DNA of 53,978 bases from Mycobacterium sp. shizuoka-1 (GCF_002723835.1 NZ_BEWG01000047.1:26855-80832), one strand, 5' to 3'. Counted from the first letter of the stretch, positions 35,002 to 42,329 are shown. Made by a program: numbers and translations. The notes: generated by a model from the sequence alone, not told the origin.

Positions 35002-36216
35002 ATGGCTGGTTTCGCAGTGATCGATTTTGAGACGACCGGCTTCGCTGCCAGTAAACACGATAGGGCGGTCGAGGTCGGCGTGGTCTTGCTGTCACCGGAC
35101 GGCGACATTGAATGTGAGTGGGCGACTTTGCTGGATCCTGGTCGTGATGTTGGCCGTAGCGATATTCATCGGATCACGGCGCTCGACGTGGTGGGGGCGC
35201 CTACCTTTGCCGCGATCGTTCCGAGGTTGGTGAGGGATCTTCGTGGCCGGATCGTGGTCAGCCACAACCTCGGGTTCGACCTGGGCTTTTTGCGCGAAGA
35301 GCTGCGGCGTGCCGGTGTGACGCTGGACAGCCCGTTTCTGCCTGGATTTTGCACCATGAAGTGGGCTGGTCGGCTCATTCCCGGTGCATCGCGCAAGCTG
35401 CAGGACTGCTGTGATGCTGCGGGTGTTGCTCTTGTGGATGCCCATTCGGCACTTGGGGACTGTCGTGCCGCAGCTGGATTGGTCAGGTGTCTTCTGAAGG
35501 TCGGCGGTGTCCCTCCGCCGTGGGCAGGGGAGATCGCAGGCGTCGAGGAATTTCAGTGGCCCGACGTCATCGGCCCGGAGGTGCCGCTGGCAGTCCGCGG
35601 CACCGCGCCTCCGCGGCAGCCTGCGGGCTGGCTCGATCGCATAGTCGCACGTATGCCTCGACACGATGACGTTCGGATCGAGTCGTACCTAGAGGTGCTC
35701 GAGTCCGCACTTCTCGATTGTTATCTGTCTCGTCATGAGGAGCTGGCACTGGTGGCGATGGCCGAAGAACTTGGCCTCTCGCGCCCGCTGCTCGAGGAGA
35801 TCCACCGGGGGTACCTGCGAGCGATGGCGAGCGTTGCGCTCGCCGACGGCGTGGTCACCGTGAGCGAGCGCGCCGATCTGCTTCAGGTCGCCCGCCTGCT
35901 TGGACTGACGTTCGACGACGTTGACGCGGCGCTGGCAACCGCGCCGCCAGCTCGCCAACCTAACGCCGAGTTCGTGATCGCGGCCGGAGACGTTCTGTGT
36001 CTCACGGGCACGATGTGCAGGCCGAGGTCGGAATGGGAGGCAGAGCTCGAGCGGCGCGGCATCCAGGTCGGCTCGCTCACCCGCAGGACGCGCGTTCTCG
36101 TCGCTGCCGACCCGGACTCGGCCAGCGGCAAAGCCAAAAAGGCTCGCGAATACGGAATCCCGATCATCACCGAGGTGGCGCTCGCTCGCCTGCTGGGTAT
36201 TGAGCTGCAATCCTGA
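35002..36216 (+). CDS. DEDDh exonuclease with C-terminal BRCT domain
   Basis: This 404-residue protein has a DnaQ-type 3'-5' exonuclease domain (~1–165) with D8/E10 (VIDFETTG), D93 (VSHNLGFDLGFL) and the H148-x4-D153 pair (DAHSALGDC). A helical middle part (~230–320, LALVAMAEELGLSR…ADGVVTVSERADLLQ) resembles TerB-like domains. The C-terminal BRCT (~325–400) has CLTGTM at its start and AKKAREYGIPIITEVALARLLG at its end. It is not DNA polymerase III epsilon. The role may be processing of damaged or foreign DNA. ATG 35002 follows a G-run (GGGGGGG). Third-position GC is lower than in the flanking chromosome. Confidence 0.82.
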   Translation: MAGFAVIDFETTGFAASKHDRAVEVGVVLLSPDGDIECEWATLLDPGRDVGRSDIHRITALDVVGAPTFAAIVPRLVRDLRGRIVVSHNLGFDLGFLREELRRAGVTLDSPFLPGFCTMKWAGRLIPGASRKLQDCCDAAGVALVDAHSALGDCRAAAGLVRCLLKVGGVPPPWAGEIAGVEEFQWPDVIGPEVPLAVRGTAPPRQPAGWLDRIVARMPRHDDVRIESYLEVLESALLDCYLSRHEELALVAMAEELGLSRPLLEEIHRGYLRAMASVALADGVVTVSERADLLQVARLLGLTFDDVDAALATAPPARQPNAEFVIAAGDVLCLTGTMCRPRSEWEAELERRGIQVGSLTRRTRVLVAADPDSASGKAKKAREYGIPIITEVALARLLGIELQS

Positions 36217-36337
36217 GCCAAGTGGAACCAGAGTGGAAGAGGACCAATTCGCGGCGCTGCGTCGGTTGGCGGACTTGGACCGGGTGGAGGTCATAGCCTG
36301 CGCAGTGACTCCCGGCGGCGTACCGAAAGGCTGAGAT

Positions 36338-36610
36338 TCAGTCGTTCTGCGGGCCGAGCTGGGCTGACAGCTCTTCCGCGGAGACGGTATCGCCGGTGAG
36401 CAGCGCTACACTGAGCCGGTCCTGCAGGTCCTCGATGGACACGTCGATCACACGGGACGGCAGACCGCGAGCGCCGGCATCGCCGACAGCGTCTTAGAGC
36501 TAGCGGGCTGCGGCGATGAGCCGCTCGACATCGTAGGCCCGAATTGACGGGACATCAGGGTCGAGCTGGTCAAGCCAGCGCTCAACCGCTTCGGCATCCT
36601 GCTCGCTCAT
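36338..36610 (-). pseudogene. Small gene broken by two stop codons
   Basis: On the minus strand an ATG at 36610 opens a frame (EQDAEAVERWLDQLDPDV…YDVERLIAAAR) that meets TAG at 36502–36500 and TAA at 36496–36494, then continues in frame with clearly coding character (DVSIEDLQDRLSVALLTG…SAEELSAQLGPQND) to a TGA at 36340–36338. The ~90-residue ancestral protein was acidic and helical. I do not recognise it. Two different stops six bases apart make recoding unlikely. Confidence 0.55.
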
Positions 36611-36682
36611 GCCGTTAAGGGCATTCCTAACGCTGGGCTTGCGGCCGTCGTCATGCGGTTGGTGGTGCCGCATCTGGCGGTG

Positions 36683-37177
36683 TCACCGCCTCGTCTGCGT
36701 ATCCTTTTCGGCCGCAACGGCGCGGTACCATCGCCGCTCAGCGAGCTTGCAACGAATGCTGCGCCGAGGCGAATACCGGTCGAGGCCGCGCTGCATGAAA
36801 GCTCGTGCTGCCTGGTTGAACCCGTCGATGGCGGCGGAACCGACCTCGACTGTGCGGTTGAGCCGGGCGAGTTCCCCCGCAACGTCACTGGCCTTGGGTT
36901 CCGTCAGCAGCTCAAGAAATACGGCGAGGTGCATCTCGATTTCGGCAATGCGGACTTGCAACTCAAAGTCGTTGCACGCTAGGCGCGCTGACTTCATCAC
37001 CCGATCAGTTTCCGCCGCCGCTTTGGATACGCGCGCGACGCCCTCGTCGTTAATTTCAGAGGCCGGCACTTCCCGGGCCAGGAAGCCGCGCACCAGCCCG
37101 AGAAATCGGCCTGACTCGATGGTCCATGTGGAGGCAATCGAGGTGACATCGACGACCACCTGGCGGCCCAGCGTCAC
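36683..37177 (-). CDS. Hypothetical helical protein
   Basis: This 164-residue protein is mostly helical, with FELQVRIAEIEMHLAVFLELL and ELARLNRTVEVGSAAIDGFNQ as clear amphipathic stretches. No domain is recognised. GTG 37177 is the first usable start. The same frame has coding-like sequence just upstream (AAALWIARAETKERA) before a TGA, so the true N-terminus, possibly with a membrane helix, may have been lost. It lies on the same strand as the two broken or frameshifted genes around it. Confidence 0.45.
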   Translation of the reverse strand: MTLGRQVVVDVTSIASTWTIESGRFLGLVRGFLAREVPASEINDEGVARVSKAAAETDRVMKSARLACNDFELQVRIAEIEMHLAVFLELLTEPKASDVAGELARLNRTVEVGSAAIDGFNQAARAFMQRGLDRYSPRRSIRCKLAERRWYRAVAAEKDTQTRR

Positions 37178-37329
37178 GGCACGTTCTTTGGTCTCCGCGC
37201 GTGCGATCCACAGGGCGGCGGCCGCGGCGGTGAACGTTCAGATTGTCGACCAGGGCCAGTGCCCGACGACATCGACAGTGTGCCCCACATGACCGAAACG
37301 ATATCCGGGCGGCGTTAGGGCGTCTGTGA

Positions 37330-37711
37330 CTAGTCGCGGTGCTCGTCGTGCTCGGCGGCCTCGTCGAGTCTGTCCTCCGCGCGCTTGGTGGCTTCGCGGC
37401 GCCGCTTCGGCCGCGTGCTTCTCGACCCGGTCGAGGTATTCCATGATTTCGATAACGCGCAGCTCGATATCAGGGCGGCCAGCCTTACGAGCCGCCGCGG
37501 CAGTTTGGGCTGCCCAATCGTCGAGTACGACACGCTCTGCAGCGTTCTCGGCTGCGGTGGCTTTCGACTCGATGTCAAAGAGCGGCATTTGTGCGAGCAG
37601 CTCGCGGAGCTCCTGGACAGGATCGCCCGCAGCGTCGTCGGGCTCGTCATCCTTAGGGTTGCCCATATCCGCGACTGCAGGCGCCTCGTCAGGCATCTCG
37701 TTGTCCGACAC
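37330..37711 (-). pseudogene. Acidic helical protein with probable frameshift
   Basis: From ATG 37711 the frame reads an acidic N-terminus (DNEMPDEAPAVADMGNPKDDEPDD) and a helical body (PVQELRELLAQMPLFDIESK…IEIMEYLDRVEKHAAEA). Near 37405 coding character moves to another frame, which continues KRRREATKRAEDRLDEAAEHDEHRD and stops at 37330. The original frame runs on to 37238 but as a non-coding-like tail. A one-base shift in the GCGGCGCCGCTTCGG run would join the two. It could also be a real 157-residue protein. It diverges from the next gene by 19 bp. Confidence 0.45.
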
Positions 37712-37730
37712 CAGCTCCTAGGCTCATGAT

Positions 37731-38273
37731 GTGAAACTTGCCGATTGGATTAGCCTTGCCAGCTTCGTCGCGGCAGCCATCTCTGCGGCCGTGGCAGTTT
37801 TGCAGGCTCGGCGTGCAGCGACTTCGAGGAGCGCCGCTCAGCATCACGAAGCCAGGGCTGAACACGACGCCGAACGGGCCATCAAGGCGGCTGAGCAGGC
37901 GGCTGCATGGCAGCTACAAGCCGCCGCGGCGGCTCAACGATCAGCGGACGCTCTCGAACAGCAAAACCGGCTCGTCGAGGAGCGTGCCGAGCAGGCCGAG
38001 GGCGTCCCCTGGGAAATCAGGCACAACTACGGTGACACCTACAACCTGGTCAACGTCACCACCACTGCCAAGTTCGGTGTACAGATTTCAGGGCGTGGGG
38101 TCGCGGGCGAACAGCTCACCTTCGACCGCATCGACGGCCGGAGTTCTTCTGGCCAATTCGGGATCGCACCCTTCGGCGCTGAATTTAGCCAGGTCGACGT
38201 GACGTGGCACCGTCGCGAAGACCTCTCAGACACGCCGCAGCGGTGGTCGGGCAATAAGCCGCCGAAGGTGTAG
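37731..38273 (+). CDS. Membrane-anchored coiled-coil protein
   Basis: This 180-residue protein has one N-terminal membrane helix (ISLASFVAAAISAAVAVLQA), a long alanine- and glutamate-rich coiled coil (~30–90), and a C-terminal beta domain starting at VPWEIRHNYGDTYNLVNVT. The layout suggests a membrane-tethered sensor or scaffold with a small immunoglobulin-like head. I know no named family. GTG 37731 is the start. It lies 74 bp before the Ntn-hydrolase-like gene on the same strand, so the two may be co-transcribed. Confidence 0.6.
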   Translation: MKLADWISLASFVAAAISAAVAVLQARRAATSRSAAQHHEARAEHDAERAIKAAEQAAAWQLQAAAAAQRSADALEQQNRLVEERAEQAEGVPWEIRHNYGDTYNLVNVTTTAKFGVQISGRGVAGEQLTFDRIDGRSSSGQFGIAPFGAEFSQVDVTWHRREDLSDTPQRWSGNKPPKV

Positions 38274-38347
38274 CGCGAGGCGATAGGTGCAGTGGCATCT
38301 CGTTGCCTTCTAGATCCTTTTATGCAGGATGTCACTACCCTCGGCTT

Positions 38348-39226
38348 GTGACTTTGATCCTCGCTATGAGCAAGCCCGAGGGAATCTATCTGTCGGTCGA
38401 TTACCGAATCACAAATGTTCATACCCGTAATTGCCTTGACGACACCAGGGTGAAGCATTTAAGGGTCGACTACCCGCCGGAAAACGGTCCAAAAGCTCTC
38501 TTCGCCCACACCGGAGTCGCAGAACTGGCGGACGGCACACCGATCGGTGACTGGCTGCGAGAGACTATTCGCGGAGAAACCGATGTCATTAACGTTTCGA
38601 TGCAGCACGTGAAGTCACGGCTTGACCGTGACTTAGCACGCTATCTCTACAAGTATCATGCCAGTCTGATCATCATCGTTCTCGTCATCGAAGGAAACAA
38701 GCGATTTCTCGGTGGCTTCCACAACTTCAAAGCTGACTTGACTGTCGCAAGGCAGTTTACTTATGAGATGACCGAGTTGACCGAGCCAGGCTGGTGGGCA
38801 TACGGATCGGTGCATCAGCGCGTGGCCGACGACTACGGTGACAAGTTGACCGCTGCGCTCGCGGTTCGTCCGCGGCGACCCCAAAGCCACATGAAGCTCC
38901 TCGCCTCGGTAAATCGCCGAGTCGCCGATGAAACCGTAAGTCCTTACTGCCACGTGGCTTTCATCCCTGCTAGTGATTACTTCACCACAGGCGATAATTC
39001 CGGACGGGGACCTCAATCCCAAACGTTCGTCGAACCCGGTGAATCAGTACCGTTCAAGATGCCTTCGGTCATTAACGGGATCGACTTGTCCTTTCAGATG
39101 GAGCTCTTCGTTGAAAACGCGCAGGAGCAATTCAAGCTCATGAAGGAAGGAAAAGCACCGGGACCCAATCCGTTGAGTTTGATGTCACCGGACGAGATTA
39201 ATAGGCACCTGCAACGGCGGCCGTAG
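38348..39226 (+). CDS. Orphan Ntn-hydrolase (proteasome/HslV-like fold) protein
   Basis: This 292-residue protein starts (GTG as fMet)-TLILAMSKPEGIYLSVDYRIT. If the first residue is removed, Thr2 becomes the N-terminal residue, and Asp18 falls at position 17 from it, as in proteasome beta subunits and HslV. Lys36 in RVKHL lies near the expected position 33. The following LFAHTGVAEL strand also fits the fold. The protein is longer than HslV and has an extra C-terminal ~100 residues. No HslU, ARC or Anbu operon genes adjoin. An ATG at 38366 is an alternative but would remove the Thr. Base use is clearly less GC-rich than in core genes. Confidence 0.6.
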   Translation: MTLILAMSKPEGIYLSVDYRITNVHTRNCLDDTRVKHLRVDYPPENGPKALFAHTGVAELADGTPIGDWLRETIRGETDVINVSMQHVKSRLDRDLARYLYKYHASLIIIVLVIEGNKRFLGGFHNFKADLTVARQFTYEMTELTEPGWWAYGSVHQRVADDYGDKLTAALAVRPRRPQSHMKLLASVNRRVADETVSPYCHVAFIPASDYFTTGDNSGRGPQSQTFVEPGESVPFKMPSVINGIDLSFQMELFVENAQEQFKLMKEGKAPGPNPLSLMSPDEINRHLQRRP

Positions 39227-39346
39227 CGAGGTAACGATGGACGCGGGCGCCTAGTGGTGCGAATCGAGAGAATCGGCCGCGTCTAACAAAGCGGCGGCGA
39301 GTTGGCGGGCGCGGGCGGCGCTGAGTTCCTCACAAGCACCGGGCGC

Positions 39347-39378
39347 GTGCACCGCTACATACGTGGACCGCTACATAT
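39347..39378. repeat. 16-bp tandem duplication A
   Basis: GTGCACCGCTACATAC (39347–39362) is followed directly by GTGGACCGCTACATAT (39363–39378), a 14 of 16 match. The extra 16 bp shift the reading frame of the minus-strand pseudogene. Confidence 0.85.
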
Positions 39379-39440
39379 GAGTGGACGCGGCCGCCGGCGC
39401 ACTGCTCGCGCTGGACTATGACCACACAGACGCCGGCGTC

Positions 39441-39472
39441 GTGGCGTAACCATTCCGTGGCGTAACCATTCG
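39441..39472. repeat. 16-bp tandem duplication B
   Basis: GTGGCGTAACCATTCC (39441–39456) is followed directly by GTGGCGTAACCATTCG (39457–39472), a 15 of 16 match. It is the second frame-breaking duplication in the same pseudogene and has the same length as duplication A. Confidence 0.85.
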
Positions 39473-39659
39473 AGGTCGCGCCAGACGTCCTCAAGGTGGA
39501 AGGTCGGATTATTGCCACTCGTCGGCCGTTGCGCAGGAAGGCACTGGGACGTGAGCAAATTCAGCGGTCATGGCGAAGCCTCTCCAGAGGGTTGCCATCG
39601 AGTCAGGTCATATGTAGGTCACGCGGACCGATTTTGCGGGTGAAGCCGCACGTGAAACG

Positions 39660-39683
39660 TGGTGCGCGATACTGGGATTGAAC
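39660..39683 (+). repeat. Right attachment-site copy (within tRNA-Val 3' end)
   Basis: TGGTGCGCGA-T-ACTGGGATTGAAC covers the CCA end, the acceptor 3' strand and part of the T-arm of tRNA-Val(GAC). It is the intact counterpart of the copy at 31249–31272. Confidence 0.8.
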
Positions 39684-39734
39684 CAGTGACCTCTTCCGTG
39701 TCAGGGAAGCGCTCTCCCGCTGAGCTAATCGCGC
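39663..39734 (-). tRNA. tRNA-Val (GAC)
   Basis: The minus strand reads GCGCGAT-TAGCTCAGCGGGAGAG with acceptor stem GCGCGAT/ATCGCGC. The anticodon arm CTTCC-CTGACAC-GGAAG gives anticodon GAC (Val), and the T-loop is GGTTCAATCCC. CCA is encoded at 39660–39662. It is the integration target of the island. Confidence 0.95.
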
Positions 39735-39748
39735 GGGGTACATCTTGG

Positions 39749-39819
39749 AGGTGGAGACGGGAATCGAACCCGTGTGCACGGCTTTGCAGGCCGTTGCCTC
39801 ACCACTCGGCCACTCCACC
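39749..39819 (-). tRNA. tRNA-Cys (GCA)
   Basis: The acceptor stem is GGTGGAG/CTCCACC and the anticodon arm is CGGCC-TGCAAAG-CCG with anticodon GCA (Cys). The T-loop is GGGTTCGATTCCC. Discriminator T is followed by an encoded CCA. It lies 14 bp upstream of tRNA-Val(GAC) in transcription order. Confidence 0.95.
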
Positions 39820-39847
39820 GTTGGGTCTGATGCCTCTTGCACCTTCG

Positions 39848-39920
39848 AGCGGATGACGGGATTCGAACCCGCGACCCTCACCTTGGCAAGGTGATGCGCT
39901 ACCAACTGCGCTACATCCGC
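39848..39920 (-). tRNA. tRNA-Gly (GCC)
   Basis: The acceptor stem is GCGGATG/CATCCGC and the anticodon arm is CACCT-TGCCAAG-GTG with anticodon GCC (Gly). The T-arm GCGGGTTCGAATCCCGT is regular. CCA is not encoded. It is the first of a three-tRNA leftward cluster. Confidence 0.95.
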
Positions 39921-40095
39921 ACGCCACGGATGAGATCGTCATCCGGTGCGAAGCACGACAATAGTCGACGCAACCGAGGGCACACAAATCCCCTCGCCGA
40001 GGTGCCACGACGAGCGCATTCCGGGCTGGCGGGGTAGTCGTGCTAGTGTTCGTCGTCGGCGAGTTCGGCCACCTTGACGGTGTGTCCGCCACCCG

Positions 40096-40167
40096 GGTCT
40101 CGTAGCTCAGTGGGAGAGCGTCCGCCTCACACGCGGAAGGTCGCTGGTTCGATACCAGCCGGGACCA
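40096..40167 (+). tRNA. tRNA-Val (CAC)
   Basis: The acceptor stem GGTCTCG/CGGGACC has one G·U pair. The anticodon arm TCCGC-CTCACAC-GCGGA gives CAC (Val), and the T-arm is GCTGGTTCGATACCAGC. CCA is not encoded. It is divergent from the tRNA-Gly cluster, and its 3' end abuts the stop of the convergent HD-protein gene. Confidence 0.95.
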
Positions 40168-40168
40168 C

Positions 40169-40930
40169 TCAGATCGTTGTGAATCTGCTCCACCGCACCG
40201 CGGTGGGGAAGATCGGCCCAAAGCACGCAAACCGGCATCCCGGGTTGCGTCGCGCCTCCTGGTCAACCAGTCGCGCGGTGTCCTCGGCAAACCCGTCGCG
40301 CGGATAGCGCTCCAGGACCTCGCGCAGATTCTCCGGATGCACCCGCCACTGCTGGGCCAGCACGTCGACCAGTCCGCCCTCGCGCATGTAGTGCGCCACC
40401 GGCCCGTACCGCTCCAGCGAGACGAACGGGTTGAGGTTGGTGGTGATCGCCAGCGCCACACCGTCGCGGCGATCCGCATCCCATCCGGCCGCCGCCGTGA
40501 TCTCCCGGGCCCGCCGCGCGCCGGCCACCGTGAAACAGCCGCGCCGCTCGGCGTCGAACAGACCGGTGTCGTGCAGAAGCGCTGCGACACAGAGTGCTTC
40601 GCGATCCAGCGCAGCGGGGTGGCGCGCCAGCTCGTAGCGGATCGCGGTGAAGTAGTAGGTGCGGTAGCTGTGGTCCACCATCTGCGGGCTGGCCACCGCG
40701 CGCAGATACTCCTCGGCGGCCTGCACCGCCGCCGTCGCGGGCGGGGCCCACGGTGCGAGATCGACTTTCCGGGGTACGCGCCCGAGTCCGGCCATCCACC
40801 CCAACCGCGGGCCGGCATCGCCGAGCAACACCGCCGCGGTGCCGCCCAGCAGCCAAAGTCGCTGGGGGAGAGACAACGCCGGGCCGCCCAGCCGCTCCCA
40901 CTCCAGCGAGCCCACCGCCGGCCGTGCCAC
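40169..40930 (-). CDS. HD-domain phosphohydrolase
   Basis: This 253-residue protein has an HD metal site: His in MVDHSYRTYYF, the HD pair in CVAALLHDTGLFD, and a later LAITTNLNP segment where the last ligand usually lies. HD proteins hydrolyse phosphate esters, often of nucleotides; the substrate is unknown. GTG 40930 lies 3 bp after the stop of the alpha/beta-hydrolase gene, so the two form an operon. The gene ends one base from the tRNA-Val(CAC). Confidence 0.82.
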   Translation of the reverse strand: MARPAVGSLEWERLGGPALSLPQRLWLLGGTAAVLLGDAGPRLGWMAGLGRVPRKVDLAPWAPPATAAVQAAEEYLRAVASPQMVDHSYRTYYFTAIRYELARHPAALDREALCVAALLHDTGLFDAERRGCFTVAGARRAREITAAAGWDADRRDGVALAITTNLNPFVSLERYGPVAHYMREGGLVDVLAQQWRVHPENLREVLERYPRDGFAEDTARLVDQEARRNPGCRFACFGPIFPTAVRWSRFTTI

Positions 40931-40933
40931 CGA

Positions 40934-41806
40934 CTACTCCGTTGCGATCGGGTGTGCGGCCAGAAAGTCCTCGATCGCGGACACCAGACGCTGCGGCTGC
41001 TCCTCGGGGATGAACGTGCGGCTGCCGGCGATCAGGTCAAAACGTGCCTGCGGCAACAGCTCTGCCAGCCGGCGGCCGTGCTCGCGGGGAAAGATCTTGT
41101 CGCGCTCGCCCCACAGCACCAGCGCCGGCTTGTCGAAGCCCGGCAACGCCGCCGCGGCCTCGAACGTGAACCGCGTGTCGACGGCGCGCAGCATCCGTTG
41201 AAAATCCCGGCGCACACCGGGATTGCGGCGGATCGGACCGGTGTAGGACTCCATGATCTCCGCCGGCAGCGGCGCGGAGGTCACATACCCGTAGGCGGTC
41301 GGCAGCCGCTGGACGAACCGGAATTGCGCGGTGTACGCCACGATCCAGGTCAGCAGCCGCGATCGCGCCATCACCTCCAGATACTTCTGCGGCGTCGGCG
41401 GAAACTTCTCGAGTGCGTCGCACGAGGTCAGCACCAACCGAGCGATCCGCTGCGGGTAGGCGCCCACCAACGCTTGGGCCACCGCGCCGCCGGTGTCGTT
41501 GGCCACGATCGTGACGTCTTCCAAGCCCAGCGCGGCGATGAAATCGGCGACGATCCGCGCCATCCCGGGCAGCGACAGATCCACGTCCGGTTCCAGGGCG
41601 GCCGAATGTGATCCCCACGGCAGATCGGGGGTGATGCAGCGATGATGAGCCGCCAGCGGCGGCGCCACGTGCCGCCACAGGTCACCGTTGACCGCGACGC
41701 CATGGACGAACACGATCGGCGGCCCGTCGCCGGTCTCGCGGTAATCGATGGCGCCTGCAGGGATGCGCACGCGGTGCTGCGGACCGAGCTGCGGGCTGAT
41801 CGACAT
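40934..41806 (-). CDS. Alpha/beta-hydrolase, epoxide-hydrolase/haloalkane-dehalogenase-like
   Basis: This 290-residue protein has the oxyanion motif FVHGVAVNGDLW and a nucleophile elbow VANDTGGAVAQAL, in which Asp takes the nucleophile place as in epoxide hydrolases and dehalogenases. The acid is likely in LVLWGERDKIFP. At the usual catalytic His place the sequence reads AGSRTFIPEEQP, so Arg seems to replace His. Activity is therefore uncertain. ATG 41806 is the start. It lies downstream of an HxlR regulator gene and has a copy of a 12-bp motif just upstream, shared with that regulator's start region. Confidence 0.8.
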   Translation of the reverse strand: MSISPQLGPQHRVRIPAGAIDYRETGDGPPIVFVHGVAVNGDLWRHVAPPLAAHHRCITPDLPWGSHSAALEPDVDLSLPGMARIVADFIAALGLEDVTIVANDTGGAVAQALVGAYPQRIARLVLTSCDALEKFPPTPQKYLEVMARSRLLTWIVAYTAQFRFVQRLPTAYGYVTSAPLPAEIMESYTGPIRRNPGVRRDFQRMLRAVDTRFTFEAAAALPGFDKPALVLWGERDKIFPREHGRRLAELLPQARFDLIAGSRTFIPEEQPQRLVSAIEDFLAAHPIATE

Positions 41807-41820
41807 GACCCATGAGGTTA

Positions 41821-41835
41821 CTTGCATGGTGCAAG
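41821..41835. promoter_or_regulatory. Candidate HxlR site upstream of the hydrolase operon
   Basis: CTTGC-ATGGT-GCAAG is a perfect 5-bp-arm palindrome 15 bp before the hydrolase start. It contains GCATGGTGCAAG, which recurs exactly at 42326–42337 in the HxlR start region. Confidence 0.5.
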
Positions 41836-41840
41836 CAAAG

Positions 41841-42329
41841 CTAGGGCCGAGCGCGACCGGCCCAGGCTGCCAGCTGGGGCGGGGTCGGCCCCGCCGGGTC
41901 GCCAGTCGGCACGACCCGCAGATCGGCGAGCTCGATGGGTTCGCCGCAATGCTCGCACCGCAGTGCCCCGCCGGCGTCGTGAGCACAGCCCACGTGCCGG
42001 ATCGACACTTCGGGTCCATCTGGACCGGGCTCGTACCGGTCGGCCCAGGCCATCAGCGTCACCAGGGCCGGGAACAGGTCGCGACCCTTTTGGGTCAGGT
42101 GATAGGCCCCGCGCGGACCGGTGTGCTCCAGCACTCCGTGGTCGACCAATTTCTGCAGTCGCGCGCTGAGCACGTTGGTCGCCACGCCGAGACTGCGCCG
42201 GAACTCGTCATGGCGGGTCAATCCGTGGAACGCGTCGCGGACGATCAGCATGGTCCAGCGCTCGCCCAGGATGGCCAGCGCCCGGGCCAGCGCGCAGTCC
42301 TGTCCGGCGTAATCACTCCCAAGTGGCAT
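41841..42329 (-). CDS. HxlR-family transcriptional regulator
   Basis: This 162-residue winged-helix protein begins GQDCALARALAILGERWTMLIVRDAFHGLTRHDEF and has the LSARLQKLVDHGVLE recognition part and the YHLTQKGRDLFPAL wing, all typical of HxlR/MarR-like regulators. The C-terminal half has a CxxC…CxxC-like set (CAH…CEHCGEP), which may bind metal. The N-terminal Cys in QDCALARAL is often a redox or ligand sensor. ATG 42329 lies inside a shared 12-bp motif. It probably controls itself and the hydrolase–HD operon. Confidence 0.86.
   Translation of the reverse strand: MPLGSDYAGQDCALARALAILGERWTMLIVRDAFHGLTRHDEFRRSLGVATNVLSARLQKLVDHGVLEHTGPRGAYHLTQKGRDLFPALVTLMAWADRYEPGPDGPEVSIRHVGCAHDAGGALRCEHCGEPIELADLRVVPTGDPAGPTPPQLAAWAGRARP

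Larger units (their letters stand above)
39251..39571 (-). pseudogene. Small mycobacterial-type gene broken by two 16-bp tandem duplications
   Basis: ATG 39571 follows GGAGAGG and opens MTAEFAHVPVP…ADEWQ, then stops. Removing a shift there and one unit of each 16-bp duplication restores a continuous protein: FHLEDVWRDLEWLRH, then DAGVCVVIVQREQCAGGRV, then YVAVHAPGACEELS, then AARARQLAAALLDAADSLD to a TAG at 39251. The rebuilt sequence has the style of small mycobacterial proteins ending in AARQLAAALLDAADELD. Its function is unknown. It is the last item before the tRNA that bounds the island. Confidence 0.65.
31249..39683. mobile_element. Genomic island or prophage relic integrated at tRNA-Val(GAC)
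   Basis: The interval is bounded by a direct repeat of the tRNA-Val 3' end: 31249–31272 and 39660–39683 match at 23 of 24 bases. Elements that integrate at a tRNA rebuild the tRNA 3' end on one side and leave a copy on the other, as seen here. Inside are a phage head-closure remnant, an HNH protein, a toxin–antitoxin pair, a DEDDh–BRCT protein, several broken genes and an Ntn-hydrolase-fold protein. Codon use is visibly less GC-biased, most clearly at 38290–39230. No integrase, excisionase or replication gene was found, so the element looks decayed or was mobilised in trans. Boundaries are inferred from the repeat alone. Confidence 0.7.

Noticed and set aside
35002..36216. DNA polymerase III epsilon subunit (dnaQ)
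   Set aside because: The exonuclease domain fits, but the BRCT tail and the island location do not match a replicative subunit.
36494..36502. Stop-codon readthrough or recoding in the small minus-strand gene
   Set aside because: Two different stops (TAG and TAA) occur six bases apart without a recoding structure, in a region with other decayed genes; simple loss is more likely.
39635..39650. Hairpin TGCGG/CCGCA after tRNA-Val as an intrinsic terminator
   Set aside because: On the transcribed strand it is followed by A residues rather than T, and the stem is only 5 bp.
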